This document shows, one piece after another, positions 42,162-51,474 of a DNA stretch of 64,000 bases (within the stretch, counting starts at the first letter, position 1; each line of letters starts with the position of its first letter). A program made the translations under genes and the position numbers. Under the pieces are notes generated by a model. That model did not search any database and was not told the DNA's origin. It was given only the letters and a program-made list of their open reading frames with translations. This stretch comes from Methanocellales archaeon (lineage in GTDB: Archaea > Halobacteriota > UBA148): contig JAQUQR010000005.1 in the NCBI GenBank assembly GCA_028715985.1, forward strand, positions 1-64,000, given 5' to 3'.

Positions 42162-43349
42162 TCATACAAGATATTTTACCAATCGCAGGAGCTTTGGGTC
42201 CTTCCTAAGTGCCAATGAAAGGATGCCTAGGCCCTTCATGAAAGTCGTTGAATGTCTGGATAGCTCTCTCGTAACGTCAACATCCCGAAGAGCTTTGACC
42301 ATTTTATCAACGTCTTCGTCCGGTATTCTCTCCATGACCTTGAGCGCCCTATAGCCTGTCTTGTATTCTGGGAATAATTCCTTGCGCCACCTACCTACAT
42401 ATCCTTCAAGGCGTTTTTTAGATATATCGTCTGCTGCTATGGCTTTGGCTGCCACATCACCGCCTATGATCCCAGCTAACATTCCATAGGGTAAGCCTGC
42501 TTGTCCACCTGCACCGCCGACGATCATGATTCCCTTGTCTACTAAATCACCCGGCATGGTGGCTATGGGGTCCCCTCCCTCCAAAAGGTCCAGGATTTTA
42601 GCCTTCTCGAAAAAGTGAGATGCCAACTTGTTCTTATAAACAAATTGATTGAAGTATTCCATGGCAGGTCTTGGTGCATTGCGAACAAAGGCTGCAACGC
42701 TTGCTTTAGAGTCGCCTTTAGGAGATATGGTTGCCTTCCAGCCAGGTGCCACCGACCGCCCTATGTGATATTGAAAATAGTCTGGGTACTCTGTCTCAAC
42801 GCCGATCATTTCTGCTTGAACTGCTGAGGCCATCTCCTCTGGATGCTTCATGGATTTCAATCCAGCCCAATGGGGGATGGACGATTCTATGCCGTCAGCT
42901 CCGATGACGATCTTTGCCTTATAAGCTCTCTTCTCGTTATTCTCTCTTGTGGTCACCTCCTGAGTCTCATCGCCAAGTGTTAGGTCAATGGCCCTTGAGC
43001 CTGTCTTGATCTCGGCACCCGAATCCCGGGCAATTCCAGCGTAATATTCATCGAACATAGCTCTATCGATGGCGAATCCCGGGCTGTTGATTACAATTCT
43101 GAAGCCAGACGGGGATACGATGTGCATGCCCCTTAACCCATGAATCACGTATTCTTTTTGGATGCTTAAGCCGGTTATTTTAAACATACCCTCAAACGTC
43201 GTGTCTGCCGGGTGCGGTCCATCCCCAATTCGCTCCTTTTTATCCAAAAGCAATACGCTCGATCCCGCCTGTGAAGCTTTCCACGCTGCCATCAAACCAG
43301 CAGGACTGGCTCCGACCACTATTATATCGTATGACATCTGATCAGCCAT
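42162..43349 (-). CDS. geranylgeranyl reductase-like FAD oxidoreductase
   Basis: About 395 residues from ATG 43349 (MADQMSYDI). The N-terminal IIVVGASPAGLMAAWKASQAG is a dinucleotide-binding motif for FAD; VIGADGIESSIPHWAG and GIMIVGGAGGQAGLPYGMLAGIIGGDVAAKA are hallmarks of the geranylgeranyl reductase / UbiH-like fold. Family members saturate isoprenoid chains or hydroxylate aromatic rings. It overlaps the chorismate-lyase-like gene upstream by eight bases and converges with the radical SAM gene at 41136. Confidence 0.78.
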   Translation of the reverse strand: MADQMSYDIIVVGASPAGLMAAWKASQAGSSVLLLDKKERIGDGPHPADTTFEGMFKITGLSIQKEYVIHGLRGMHIVSPSGFRIVINSPGFAIDRAMFDEYYAGIARDSGAEIKTGSRAIDLTLGDETQEVTTRENNEKRAYKAKIVIGADGIESSIPHWAGLKSMKHPEEMASAVQAEMIGVETEYPDYFQYHIGRSVAPGWKATISPKGDSKASVAAFVRNAPRPAMEYFNQFVYKNKLASHFFEKAKILDLLEGGDPIATMPGDLVDKGIMIVGGAGGQAGLPYGMLAGIIGGDVAAKAIAADDISKKRLEGYVGRWRKELFPEYKTGYRALKVMERIPDEDVDKMVKALRDVDVTRELSRHSTTFMKGLGILSLALRKDPKLLRLVKYLV

Positions 43350-43707
43350 CTTCAAAATACTCCTCAAATATCTCCATGCATACGTCTCCCTTTATCGTGT
43401 AGTGCTTAGAGGATTTGCCATGGGATCTCACATATTTTTCCACCCGAAATCCTTTTCTCTCCAGGATATCGCCGATAGTCAGCTCTTTTTTATTTATCAA
43501 CTGCAAAAAATCAGAGGGGTTGTCAATGGGAATGATGACCTTGCTGGTGACCAGTTTTTTGCCGTCCAATACGAAGCGTGACTCTCTGATGATGCCATCC
43601 TTGTGCCCATATTGCCTGACCACCTCAAATTTTGCGTTTTTGAACTTTCTTCGGATAAATGAAGTTGTTGATTCACTTGATTCGATCAGGTCAGCATACC
43701 ATGTCAT
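43342..43707 (-). CDS. chorismate lyase-like protein (UbiC/DUF98 superfamily)
   Basis: About 121 residues from ATG 43707; an ATG at 43752 would add 15 residues, but a TATA-like TTTATAC near 43738 favours the inner, leaderless start. LIESSESTTSFIRR, the strand IIRESRFVLDGKKLVTSKVIIP, and LTIGDILERKGFRVEKYVRSH fit the UbiC-like fold, in which an arginine in the ESRF strand and a late glutamate bind the product 4-hydroxybenzoate. Assignment is by pattern only; sequence identity in this family is low. Co-transcribed with the flavoprotein. Confidence 0.5.
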   Translation of the reverse strand: MTWYADLIESSESTTSFIRRKFKNAKFEVVRQYGHKDGIIRESRFVLDGKKLVTSKVIIPIDNPSDFLQLINKKELTIGDILERKGFRVEKYVRSHGKSSKHYTIKGDVCMEIFEEYFEDG

Positions 43708-43769
43708 TCTATCGTTACCATAGTGCTTGGAAAAGTATAAATAGTATTTCATTCACGCATAGTGATATC

Positions 43770-43973
43770 ATGAAATATGAAGACCCTGAAGAAGAATCAT
43801 TAGATGAAGATGAGGAGCTTGAAGCAGAGGTAGTTGGCATATGTGACGGTTGTGGCATCGAGGTGGACGAGACAGAGGCGACCACCTGCTCAATATGCGG
43901 TGCCATATACCATGATTGGTGCATGAAAGATGTCTGTAAACGCTGTGGAACAGCCTGGTTAGATTCTGAGTAA
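43770..43973 (+). CDS. small acidic zinc-binding (RING/PHD-like) protein
   Basis: A 67-residue protein from ATG 43770. An acidic N-terminus is followed by eight metal-ligand positions: CDGCGIEV, CSICGAIYHDWC and CKRCGTAW, a treble-clef style zinc module. Divergent from the chorismate-lyase-like gene. Likely a protein-interaction module; function unknown. Confidence 0.55.
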   Translation: MKYEDPEEESLDEDEELEAEVVGICDGCGIEVDETEATTCSICGAIYHDWCMKDVCKRCGTAWLDSE

Positions 43974-44115
43974 TTGAGCCTTAAGCGAAGCGAATAGGTT
44001 AAAAGAAATACAGGATAGGTTTAAAATTTTAAATTTCATTCTTACTTAGATATATATTAAAAAAGTAAAATCCCATCGATCAAGCTCTTATGCGAGCCGC
44101 GAATCAAGGGTATGC

Positions 44116-45774
44116 TCAGGAAGTAGTGCATACATAACCGATCTTCGGAATGAAGTCCTTTTTCCTCGATAAAATCTGGGGAATAAAACCTTTGTCGTTT
44201 TTTATCTCAATTTCAAAAGCCTTCTCTATTAGCCACTTCTCGCCTGTGACCATAAGCTCCTCACCTGATTCCAGGGGGTTCATAATCAGGAGAACGACCA
44301 AATCGTAGCGCTTCTCCGCACGTAAGCTCTCCATTGCTGCCTTTATATCGCTTTCTTTAGCCTTTATGTCCTCTTTATCTATCACCATCACTTGCCCAAC
44401 GGCAATTCTCTTACCCCCGAGTTCGTATTCCTTAAAATCATGAAGCAGGATCTCTCTGCCGGATTTTCCCTTTAGGCTTATACATGCCGTCAAAAGCTCT
44501 TTGCCATATTCCTCTATCCTGACATGCGCGATACGGGCTAATTTACGTGCTAACTCTTTGTCGAGATCGGTGGTGGTGGATAAAGTCAACATTAGTGTAT
44601 CAGACAGCAATCCTGAGAGCAGTAATCCCGCCATATCTTCAGGAATGGCAATTTGATGAAGCAGCATCTGCTCTGCCACAATTGTGCAGGTGCTGCCAAT
44701 CGGCTCATTGTGAACGCGAATGGGCATGAGGGTTGATATATCGCCGACTCGGTGATGGTCGATGATCTCCAATATATTCGCCTCTTGCACGCCATCAACC
44801 GCCTGAGATATTTCATTATGATCGACCAAAATGACCTTCTTTTGTATGGGCTGCAGTAAATCGGTCCGAGTGACGATGCCGAGTAATCGAAGTTCGCTGT
44901 CTACGATTAACGCACTGCGATAATCGGACTCCAAAACCTTCCGTCTTAATTCTGCAATTCGCGTATACCGTTCAGCGACCGGCACATTCTTGGACATTAT
45001 CGAATAAAGCGGCGTGGACAACTCGAGCAATCTGGCAGTAGTGAGGGTATCGTGGGGCGAAGAGATGAGCAATGTATCAGACCTTGATGCCTCTCTCGTG
45101 ACTTCAGGGCTAATCGGAGAATTGCCGGTAATTATAAGGGCTGAGCATCCCTTTTTAATCAAATCCAATTGGATGTCTGTCCTATCGCCCAAAATGACTA
45201 CGTCGCCGGCGTGTATTCTGTCTAAAATTGTCAGTCTCTGCATTGCCGCAATAAATACCCTGCCGGTTAATTTGTTTAACTTTTGAGGATTAACGATCAC
45301 GTTTCCATTTAAGGCTCTGATTAGGGTGTTCAGGTCAATCGGTGTGGTGGATAAATCCCTGCGTCCCAGATTGGCGATGTAATATTCTGCGATGTCTCGA
45401 AGTCCCACGATTCCCAGGAGCTTTCCCTCCGGGTCGACGATCGGCACAGTACGGATGGCTTTCTCCCTCATTAAAGATGCAACGTCCCGTATCGAATCGT
45501 TGGGCGATGCGACAATGGGTTTCCTCAAGTCCATATCGCCTACGTTGGCTGCAAGACTCTCCATCTTCATCGGGTGCTCGAAGTTGAATCTAGAGAGCAC
45601 AAATTTAGTCTCACCGTTCAAATCGCCCGCACTGGCAGGGACATACTGGTGCTTTTTATCGAGGGCGTTCTTGAGGTAGGCATAGCCGATAGCGGAGCAG
45701 ACGGAATCCGAGTCAGGATGCGTGTGCCCGATGACAAATACCCGCTTCTGGTTCTCTGTGGTCATTTTCTCCAA
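44116..45774 (-). CDS. family II inorganic pyrophosphatase with CBS-DRTGG regulatory insert
   Basis: A 552-residue protein. GHTHPDSDSVCSAIGYAYL (residues 16-34) holds the first manganese ligands of the DHH superfamily. Two CBS motifs (PIVASPNDSIRDVASLM and the YSIMSKNVPVAERY region) flank a DRTGG domain between about residues 135 and 245, after which the DHH core resumes with EIIDHHRVGD and GSTCTIVAE, and ends in LSRKKDFIPKI, the family C-terminal lysine motif. It hydrolyses pyrophosphate; CBS-DRTGG inserts in bacterial homologues respond to adenine nucleotides. Single gene. Confidence 0.85.
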   Translation of the reverse strand: MEKMTTENQKRVFVIGHTHPDSDSVCSAIGYAYLKNALDKKHQYVPASAGDLNGETKFVLSRFNFEHPMKMESLAANVGDMDLRKPIVASPNDSIRDVASLMREKAIRTVPIVDPEGKLLGIVGLRDIAEYYIANLGRRDLSTTPIDLNTLIRALNGNVIVNPQKLNKLTGRVFIAAMQRLTILDRIHAGDVVILGDRTDIQLDLIKKGCSALIITGNSPISPEVTREASRSDTLLISSPHDTLTTARLLELSTPLYSIMSKNVPVAERYTRIAELRRKVLESDYRSALIVDSELRLLGIVTRTDLLQPIQKKVILVDHNEISQAVDGVQEANILEIIDHHRVGDISTLMPIRVHNEPIGSTCTIVAEQMLLHQIAIPEDMAGLLLSGLLSDTLMLTLSTTTDLDKELARKLARIAHVRIEEYGKELLTACISLKGKSGREILLHDFKEYELGGKRIAVGQVMVIDKEDIKAKESDIKAAMESLRAEKRYDLVVLLIMNPLESGEELMVTGEKWLIEKAFEIEIKNDKGFIPQILSRKKDFIPKIGYVCTTS

Positions 45775-45884
45775 TCGTCTAAAATATATCGCTTACTATT
45801 TGATACTTCTTTAGATTTATCAAAGATGTCTTAAAAGGTTATATAATACAGGAAGTATCTAATGATTAAAGGAGGTGACCAATA

Positions 45885-46142
45885 ATGGCTTTTGTGTGGG
45901 ACCCCATATACGTGGTGAACCTGGTGCTGTCCGTCATAATACTGGGACTGGGCTTGTGGACTTATCAAAAGAGCAAGAACAAGACGGCTCTATACGTGGG
46001 TTTGGCCTTCGGCCTTTTCGGCTTTTCGCACGCTATGACACTGCTCGGTCTTAAGGATGCTCTGGAAGTTCTGCTCATCGTCATTCGGACGATAGCCTAC
46101 CTGCTGGTAGTGTTTGCCGTGTACAAGCTTTGGAAGGGTTAA
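45885..46142 (+). CDS. small membrane protein, unknown function
   Basis: An 85-residue protein with three hydrophobic helices (about residues 7-25, 34-52 and 58-80) separated by short basic loops. A very strong AAAGGAGGTGACC precedes the ATG, implying high expression. No family recognised. Confidence 0.65.
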   Translation: MAFVWDPIYVVNLVLSVIILGLGLWTYQKSKNKTALYVGLAFGLFGFSHAMTLLGLKDALEVLLIVIRTIAYLLVVFAVYKLWKG

Positions 46143-46204
46143 CGTAGTTCGGTTTGATTTGAGTGCGACCTTCACCAACTCTATTTTTTTGATTTTTTTT
46201 ATTT

Positions 46205-46579
46205 TTGAATCTAATGAACAGAATTTTTAAATATCCTAGTCTTAATTTATATTTTTGTGAAAGAGGAAGAAAAAACAAGACTTATCCTGAAGGTCATTTT
46301 GTAGGAATGTGGATGGGAATAGGTATTGCCATCTTTACAGGGATTGGAGTCCCGCTCAGTTTTGCTTTAGAAAATCCGGGATTAATTGGGATAGGACCTG
46401 CACTTGGGGTTGCTTTTGGATTAGCATTGGGTCAATCAATTGAAGATAAATATAGAAAAGAAGGAAAAATCAGGCCTCTTACAAAAGATGAGAAACATAA
46501 AAAAGAAATGCTTGTAACCGCAGGAATTGCTGTATGTATGATAGGGCTTGCATTATTTCTTATACTGCTTTTTCTATAA
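46205..46579 (+). CDS. small membrane protein with glycine-rich helices
   Basis: A 124-residue reading. The real start may be an inner ATG (about residue 35, GMWMGIGIAIF), because the first 30 residues are polar and AT-rich upstream sequence runs into them. Three hydrophobic helices contain GxxxG patterns (GIGPALGVAFGLALGQSI) and the C-terminal one is LFLILLFL-like. Similar short proteins are widespread in archaea without known roles. Confidence 0.5.
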   Translation: MNLMNRIFKYPSLNLYFCERGRKNKTYPEGHFVGMWMGIGIAIFTGIGVPLSFALENPGLIGIGPALGVAFGLALGQSIEDKYRKEGKIRPLTKDEKHKKEMLVTAGIAVCMIGLALFLILLFL

Positions 46580-46780
46580 TATAACAATATTAATTACATA
46601 GGCATTTTTTTCGATTTTAAGAAGCTTTTAAAAATTGATATTTCTTCAATTTAAATACCAAAAGGAGATTAAAAGAAAAAAAGTTTTAAAAATAGGTTTT
46701 ATAATCCATCTAGTAAAAATCTTAAATAAAAATATAATATTATATACTAGCACTCTAAACTATAAAGCATAGGTGGTTAA

Positions 46781-48342
46781 ATGCCAGAGGAGTTCATAGA
46801 AAATATTGATGCGACTCCAGACAAAAAGATTTTACTAGCAGTGTCAAAAGACATTGATCTCAGAAGAGGAATTTGTGAAATGATTGATAACTCTATTGAC
46901 AAAATGACTCTTCAGAATAACGAACTCTCTCTTGTGATATCTATTTTTATGGATGAAGTAGAACAAACAATTCAATATGAAGATAACTCAGGTGGAATAA
47001 AGGAAGAGAATCTAAATATGATTATTCAACCTGACCTGGTGGGACAGAAAGAACTGAAGAGGAGGAGACAATTGGTATATTCGGAATAGGATCTAAACGG
47101 GCATTAATTGCACTTTCGCATTACTCCGAAACAATTAGTAGATTTGCTGGTGAAGATACTTTTAAAATAGTCGTTGATGATGAGTGGGTAAATACCGATT
47201 CGTGGGAGATACCAAAATATCGGACACAAAACATTGAGGAAGGAAAAACTATATTCAAACTGAGAGATCTCAAATTTGATTTCAATGAAGCCATAATAGA
47301 CGAATTGAAAAGAAAGTTAGGAGAAATTTATTATTACTATATCAAGAATAGAAATGTAAGAATTAAGTTAAATGGTACGAGTATTAGACCGACACTATTT
47401 GAAGATTGGACATATCCTCCGAATCGTCATCCAAGAAGATATATATTCAAGCTATTAGGTCGATCTAATGATTCTATTCATTGTGAGATAATTGTTGGGT
47501 TAAGGTTTGAGGCGAGTATTATAGGCGAATACGGTTTTGATTTGTACTGTAATGATCGTTTAATTGTAAAACACGTAAAGGATTATAGACTTGGTTTTAC
47601 AAAGGGGCTTCTTGGTTCTCCGCACCCATCTATAGCACGATTTTATGGTATAATAAAATTGAATGGAAAGAACAAAGATATGCCTTGGAATAGTACTAAA
47701 TCCGATATTGATACACTAAATCCAACCTATAAACAGATTATGAATTTGGTTTTAAAATTTGCTAAGCCTTATGTGCAGTTGAGTAGAAGATTATCATCTA
47801 GTGCCGAGGAAGAGATAGTGCCTTATGCTACAGGAACAATTGAAAATGTCGATTTAACTAGTCGTAACGAAAATGATGATGACTTCCCAGATATTCCACC
47901 AGGTCGTATCACCCGCAATGAAAGAGCAAATCGCCAAAATATAATGGTTCTAAGAAATTCTCCTTGGACTAGAGGTTTATTGGAGAACATATTGGCTGTA
48001 GACATGATATTGCAATCGAAATTACAAAATAAAAATAGATATTCATTGATTCTGCTGGATAGTTGTTTAGAGATTGCCTTCAAGGAATATATAGTTAATG
48101 TACTTCGTTTTCCATTAAGTCAAAGCCAAAGAAGATTTAGACAAGGTTTGATATCAACAATGAGGGATAACTACAATTTTGAAGAAGCTATTTGGACACA
48201 GATAGATTTTTTCCATAATCTTAGAAATTCTTTATATCATGAAACAGCAACACTAGATATAACTGAGGAAGATATTTGGGATTTTAGATTATTAGTTTGT
48301 AAAGTGCTAAGTGATTTATTTGACATTTCATTTGAATTTTAG
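46781..48342 (+). pseudogene. GHKL (MORC/MutL-like) ATPase with C-terminal HEPN-like domain, frameshifted
   Basis: The first frame gives EMIDNSIDKM (N box) and YEDNSGGIKEE (G1 box) and breaks at 47037/47038, where one base is missing. Restoring it continues directly with GGTERTEEEETIGIFGIGSKRA (the lid and G2 box), and the frame runs on to TAG 48340-48342, about 520 residues in total. The middle part is a transducer-like domain. The last ~110 residues contain HNLRNSLYHETA, an Rx4H arrangement typical of HEPN RNase domains. GHKL ATPases of this kind are known next to restriction-modification systems. It may be a sequencing error or a real inactivation. Confidence 0.6.
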
Positions 48343-48354
48343 ACAAAATTTAAG

Positions 48355-48927
48355 TTATTTTTGAACAGTTTTAGATTTAGTAACATCTACGCCTAAAATT
48401 AAGGTAGGTATATCTATATTGCTCTCTCCTCTACATTCCAAATCTGTTTTCATCTGCTCAAAATATGATACGCCAGAAGACATCTCTCTTGCGAGGCTTA
48501 ACATGGGAACTATTTCCACACCAGAATCGATGATTTCTTGCTTAGCAAAAATCGTCATTTTTGCACATACATTGTAAACCATAAATGCGTACTTTCCAAA
48601 TTGAACTTCTACACCTAGCTTATTTTTAACTGCATCCATCTCTCTAAAGCCCTTATGAATTTGCCCTATTTCAGGAATTTCTGTTTCAACACTAATCCTA
48701 GTAGTTTTCCACCCCCTCTCTTTAAACAACATATCGAATACTTTGTTCAATTCTTTAGGAGAATATAGAGCCTTGCCATTCATTGTTTTTTCCTTGCTAA
48801 TCTTTGTTTTAAGGAGGGAGGCGTCAACAGAAGATATAATCTTTTTAATCTCTTTGAGTTCGGCTTTATGATTTTTTCCTATGAATTCTTTCCCATTTTT
48901 AAAAGAAAATTCTGCAATGATCTCCAT
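48355..48927 (-). CDS. BglII-like type II restriction endonuclease
   Basis: A 190-residue protein. Asp98, Glu107 and Gln109 in REMDAVKNKLGVEVQFGKYA have exactly the D-x9-... spacing (9 and 2 residues) of BglII residues Asp84, Glu93 and Gln95, the metal-dependent PD-(D/E)XK variant with glutamine. The rest (WKTTRISVETEIPEIG before, KMTIFAKQEIIDSGVEIVP after) fits the BglII/BamHI group. It is 13 bases downstream of the methyltransferase gene on the same strand. The recognition sequence cannot be told; BglII itself cuts AGATCT. Confidence 0.7.
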   Translation of the reverse strand: MEIIAEFSFKNGKEFIGKNHKAELKEIKKIISSVDASLLKTKISKEKTMNGKALYSPKELNKVFDMLFKERGWKTTRISVETEIPEIGQIHKGFREMDAVKNKLGVEVQFGKYAFMVYNVCAKMTIFAKQEIIDSGVEIVPMLSLAREMSSGVSYFEQMKTDLECRGESNIDIPTLILGVDVTKSKTVQK

Positions 48928-48940
48928 TAATTACCCCCTA

Positions 48941-49897
48941 TTAGAATTCATTAATCTTTTTCATTTTCCACTCCTCTGGAGGTCGAGCTACTTTTTCAGT
49001 GCCTTTGGGTCGGTATACCGGCTTTCCAAAAGGACGTTTTTTAAGTTTCCCTTTTTCATATTCTTTTATTCTGCACATTGCTATTTTTAGATATTCTTCA
49101 GAATAATCAACACCAACAGCACGCCTATTATGAATTACTGCGGCTAAAATTGTTGATCCCACACCAACAAAAGGATCAAGAACAATATCTCCTTCATTAG
49201 TTAAAGCAAGAACTAACCTCTCTATAAGTTCGATAGGGAATTGACAAGGATGAATAGTCTTTTCTGGATGGTTAGATTTCACATTAGGTATATCCCAAAC
49301 CTCGCCATCCCAATCTCTTATCATAACATCCCAGATATCAGAAGGATTTTTACCTAAAGGATTACATGATGGTAAGCCCTTATTTTTCCCTTTATAATAT
49401 CTTTTACCAGGGTATTTGATAGGTATTCTAACAGCGTCGAGATTAAAGGTGTAATTATCATTTTTAGTAAACCACATAATTGTCTCATATCTACCAGAAA
49501 AACGTTTAGATGCATGTAAACCATGACCAAATCGCCATATTATACGATTTCTCATCTTCATATTCAAATCCTTAAAAATATCATAGAAATATGCGTCAAG
49601 AGGAAAAACCTCGCCATTTTCTATATAATTTCCTATCTCCCAGCATATACTTCCGTTATCACTTAATATTTGTTTACATCTTCCAATGACCTCTTTTTGC
49701 CAATTCAGATAATCTTCAAATTTTTGCCTTTTCTCATAGATCTTCCCTATATTATAAGGAGGCGAAGTGACTATGAGCTTAATCTTTTCATCTTCTGGGA
49801 TCGTGTTTAGAAACTTCAAAGTATCGTTGTTTGCGAGGAGTACATCGTAATCCTTTACATATTCTTCTTTAAAGACAACGTTCAGTTTTTTATTCAT
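48941..49897 (-). CDS. beta-class DNA methyltransferase (probable N4-cytosine) of the R-M pair
   Basis: A 318-residue enzyme. Motif IV IVTSPPYNIGKIYE near residue 43 precedes motif I DIVLDPFVGVGSTILAA near residue 240, the order of the beta class, with the target-recognition region in between. TSPPY is most common in N4-cytosine enzymes, and that would match a BglII-type partner. It should protect host DNA from the endonuclease encoded immediately downstream. AT-rich composition contrasts with the core genes on either side. Confidence 0.8.
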   Translation of the reverse strand: MNKKLNVVFKEEYVKDYDVLLANNDTLKFLNTIPEDEKIKLIVTSPPYNIGKIYEKRQKFEDYLNWQKEVIGRCKQILSDNGSICWEIGNYIENGEVFPLDAYFYDIFKDLNMKMRNRIIWRFGHGLHASKRFSGRYETIMWFTKNDNYTFNLDAVRIPIKYPGKRYYKGKNKGLPSCNPLGKNPSDIWDVMIRDWDGEVWDIPNVKSNHPEKTIHPCQFPIELIERLVLALTNEGDIVLDPFVGVGSTILAAVIHNRRAVGVDYSEEYLKIAMCRIKEYEKGKLKKRPFGKPVYRPKGTEKVARPPEEWKMKKINEF

Positions 49898-50016
49898 TAC
49901 TTCTCTTCTTTCACTCTTTTCTTTTTCACCTTATTTAAACTTGAACTACCTCGTTGATTAACACCAAGATAGTTGTAAAATAGTTTTTAAATACCAAAAA
50001 ATTAATTTAATCCTTC

Positions 50017-51474
50017 TCACATTCTCAAAAGCCACACCCATGTCTTCATCTGGTGATATGCCAAACCTGGGATATGCCTTGGCTTTATCACCCCTTCTTT
50101 TGTGAACTTGGATAACATCCTGAGATTGTTTTTTATCGCACTTGACCTCAGATAAAAATCCTTGTAGGCTTTTGCGTTCAGCTCTCTCACTTCCTTTAGT
50201 GAGAGCTCTTGCGTCTCTATGATCGGGTTGGCTGTGGTGTACTTGCTCCAGTCCAGCTCTTTGATCATTCCCATTTTTTCTGCGGTGTCATGAAACTTCG
50301 TTCCTGGGTATGGTGTGGGCAGGAAAAACAGCGGATATTCCGGGCTTAACTCTTTCATCAGCTCTATGCTCTCTTCTACATCCTCTCTCGTCTCTCCCGG
50401 CAGACCCAATATGACGTTGGCTATCCTCAGCATGCCCATGTCTTTTGAATCATCCATGACCTCTTTCATCTCCCAGGTGCTGATGTCCTTCTTCATGGTC
50501 GTGATCGACTTTTGAGAGGTGGTCTCTATGCCGTATGAGATTATCCTGCATCCCGCCTCTCCCAATTTTTTCAGGTGGTGTCTGTCGGTGCTCAGGATCG
50601 AGCTCTCATAGCCCCAGGGAATCTCCAGCCCCCTTTCCGTTATTTCATCGCATATATTCTCGGTTCTTTTCCTGTCCAGATCGAAGTTGTCGTCAAAGAA
50701 CATGATCAGGTCGAGGTCATAGCTGTCGCACAAATGCTCCATCTCATCCACGACATTTTTCGCACTTCTGGCTCTCCATTTTCTGCCATATATGGCTGAC
50801 ACGCTGCAATAATGGCACCCATAGGGGCATCCCCTGCTTGAGACCATTGTAGCCATCCTGAAGGTTTCAAACAGTCTGTACTTATCCATGGGCAACAAAT
50901 GCCTTGCAGGATAGGGAAGCCCATCCAGATCATCGATCAATGGTCTCGGAGGATTTCTTACGATGCGTCCGTTCTCTCGAAAAGCTATTCCTTTCACCTT
51001 GGCCAGCTCTCCCGACTCCCAGGCATTGGCCAGCTCTGGCACGGTGATGTCACCTTCGCCGCATACCACCACATCGAGGTTCGGATTTTCCCTCAAGACC
51101 TCCTCTGCCAGCAGGGAGGCATGCGGGCCTCCCATTATCGTTCTAATGTTAGCGTCAACCTCTTTTGTAGCGTTGACGACCTGGTTGGCATGGTTGACTC
51201 GATAGGTCGCACAGTACACCCCCAGCATATCAGGCTTAAAAGTCTCAATCTCCTTTTTGACCTTTGCCATATCCTTTTTTTCGGCCGGCATGTCAATGAT
51301 CTTGACTTCATTATCTTTCTCTAACGCCGCAGCCACATAGGCCAATCCAGTCGGTGGTGCGGTAAGTCCCAAAAATCGTTGATATATTTCCCTCTCACAG
51401 GGGGGATGGACTAACAGGGCCCTCAAGCTCTCAGCATCCCCCAAACTTGTGTTTATAAGCCTCGACCAGTCCAA
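50017..51474 (-). CDS. cobalamin-binding-domain radical SAM protein
   Basis: A 485-residue protein. Residues 18-140 form a B12-binding Rossmann domain (LLVHPPCEREIYQRFLG, IMGGPHASLLAEE, VVCGEGDITVPEL), followed by a radical SAM domain with CPYGCHYC (Cx3Cx2C) near residue 220, FFDDNFDLD and IISYGIETTS. Class B methyltransferases and other B12 radical SAM enzymes share this layout, and the substrate is unknown. The start at 51474 overlaps the DUF1786 gene by 44 bases; a TTG at about 51423 is an alternative. Confidence 0.8.
   Translation of the reverse strand: MDWSRLINTSLGDAESLRALLVHPPCEREIYQRFLGLTAPPTGLAYVAAALEKDNEVKIIDMPAEKKDMAKVKKEIETFKPDMLGVYCATYRVNHANQVVNATKEVDANIRTIMGGPHASLLAEEVLRENPNLDVVVCGEGDITVPELANAWESGELAKVKGIAFRENGRIVRNPPRPLIDDLDGLPYPARHLLPMDKYRLFETFRMATMVSSRGCPYGCHYCSVSAIYGRKWRARSAKNVVDEMEHLCDSYDLDLIMFFDDNFDLDRKRTENICDEITERGLEIPWGYESSILSTDRHHLKKLGEAGCRIISYGIETTSQKSITTMKKDISTWEMKEVMDDSKDMGMLRIANVILGLPGETREDVEESIELMKELSPEYPLFFLPTPYPGTKFHDTAEKMGMIKELDWSKYTTANPIIETQELSLKEVRELNAKAYKDFYLRSSAIKNNLRMLSKFTKEGVIKPRHIPGLAYHQMKTWVWLLRM

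Noticed and set aside
46781-49897. AGATCT avoidance as proof of BglII-like specificity
   Set aside because: Several AGATCT sites are visible in the window, including inside the neighbouring ATPase gene, so there is no avoidance signal; an exact count was not made.
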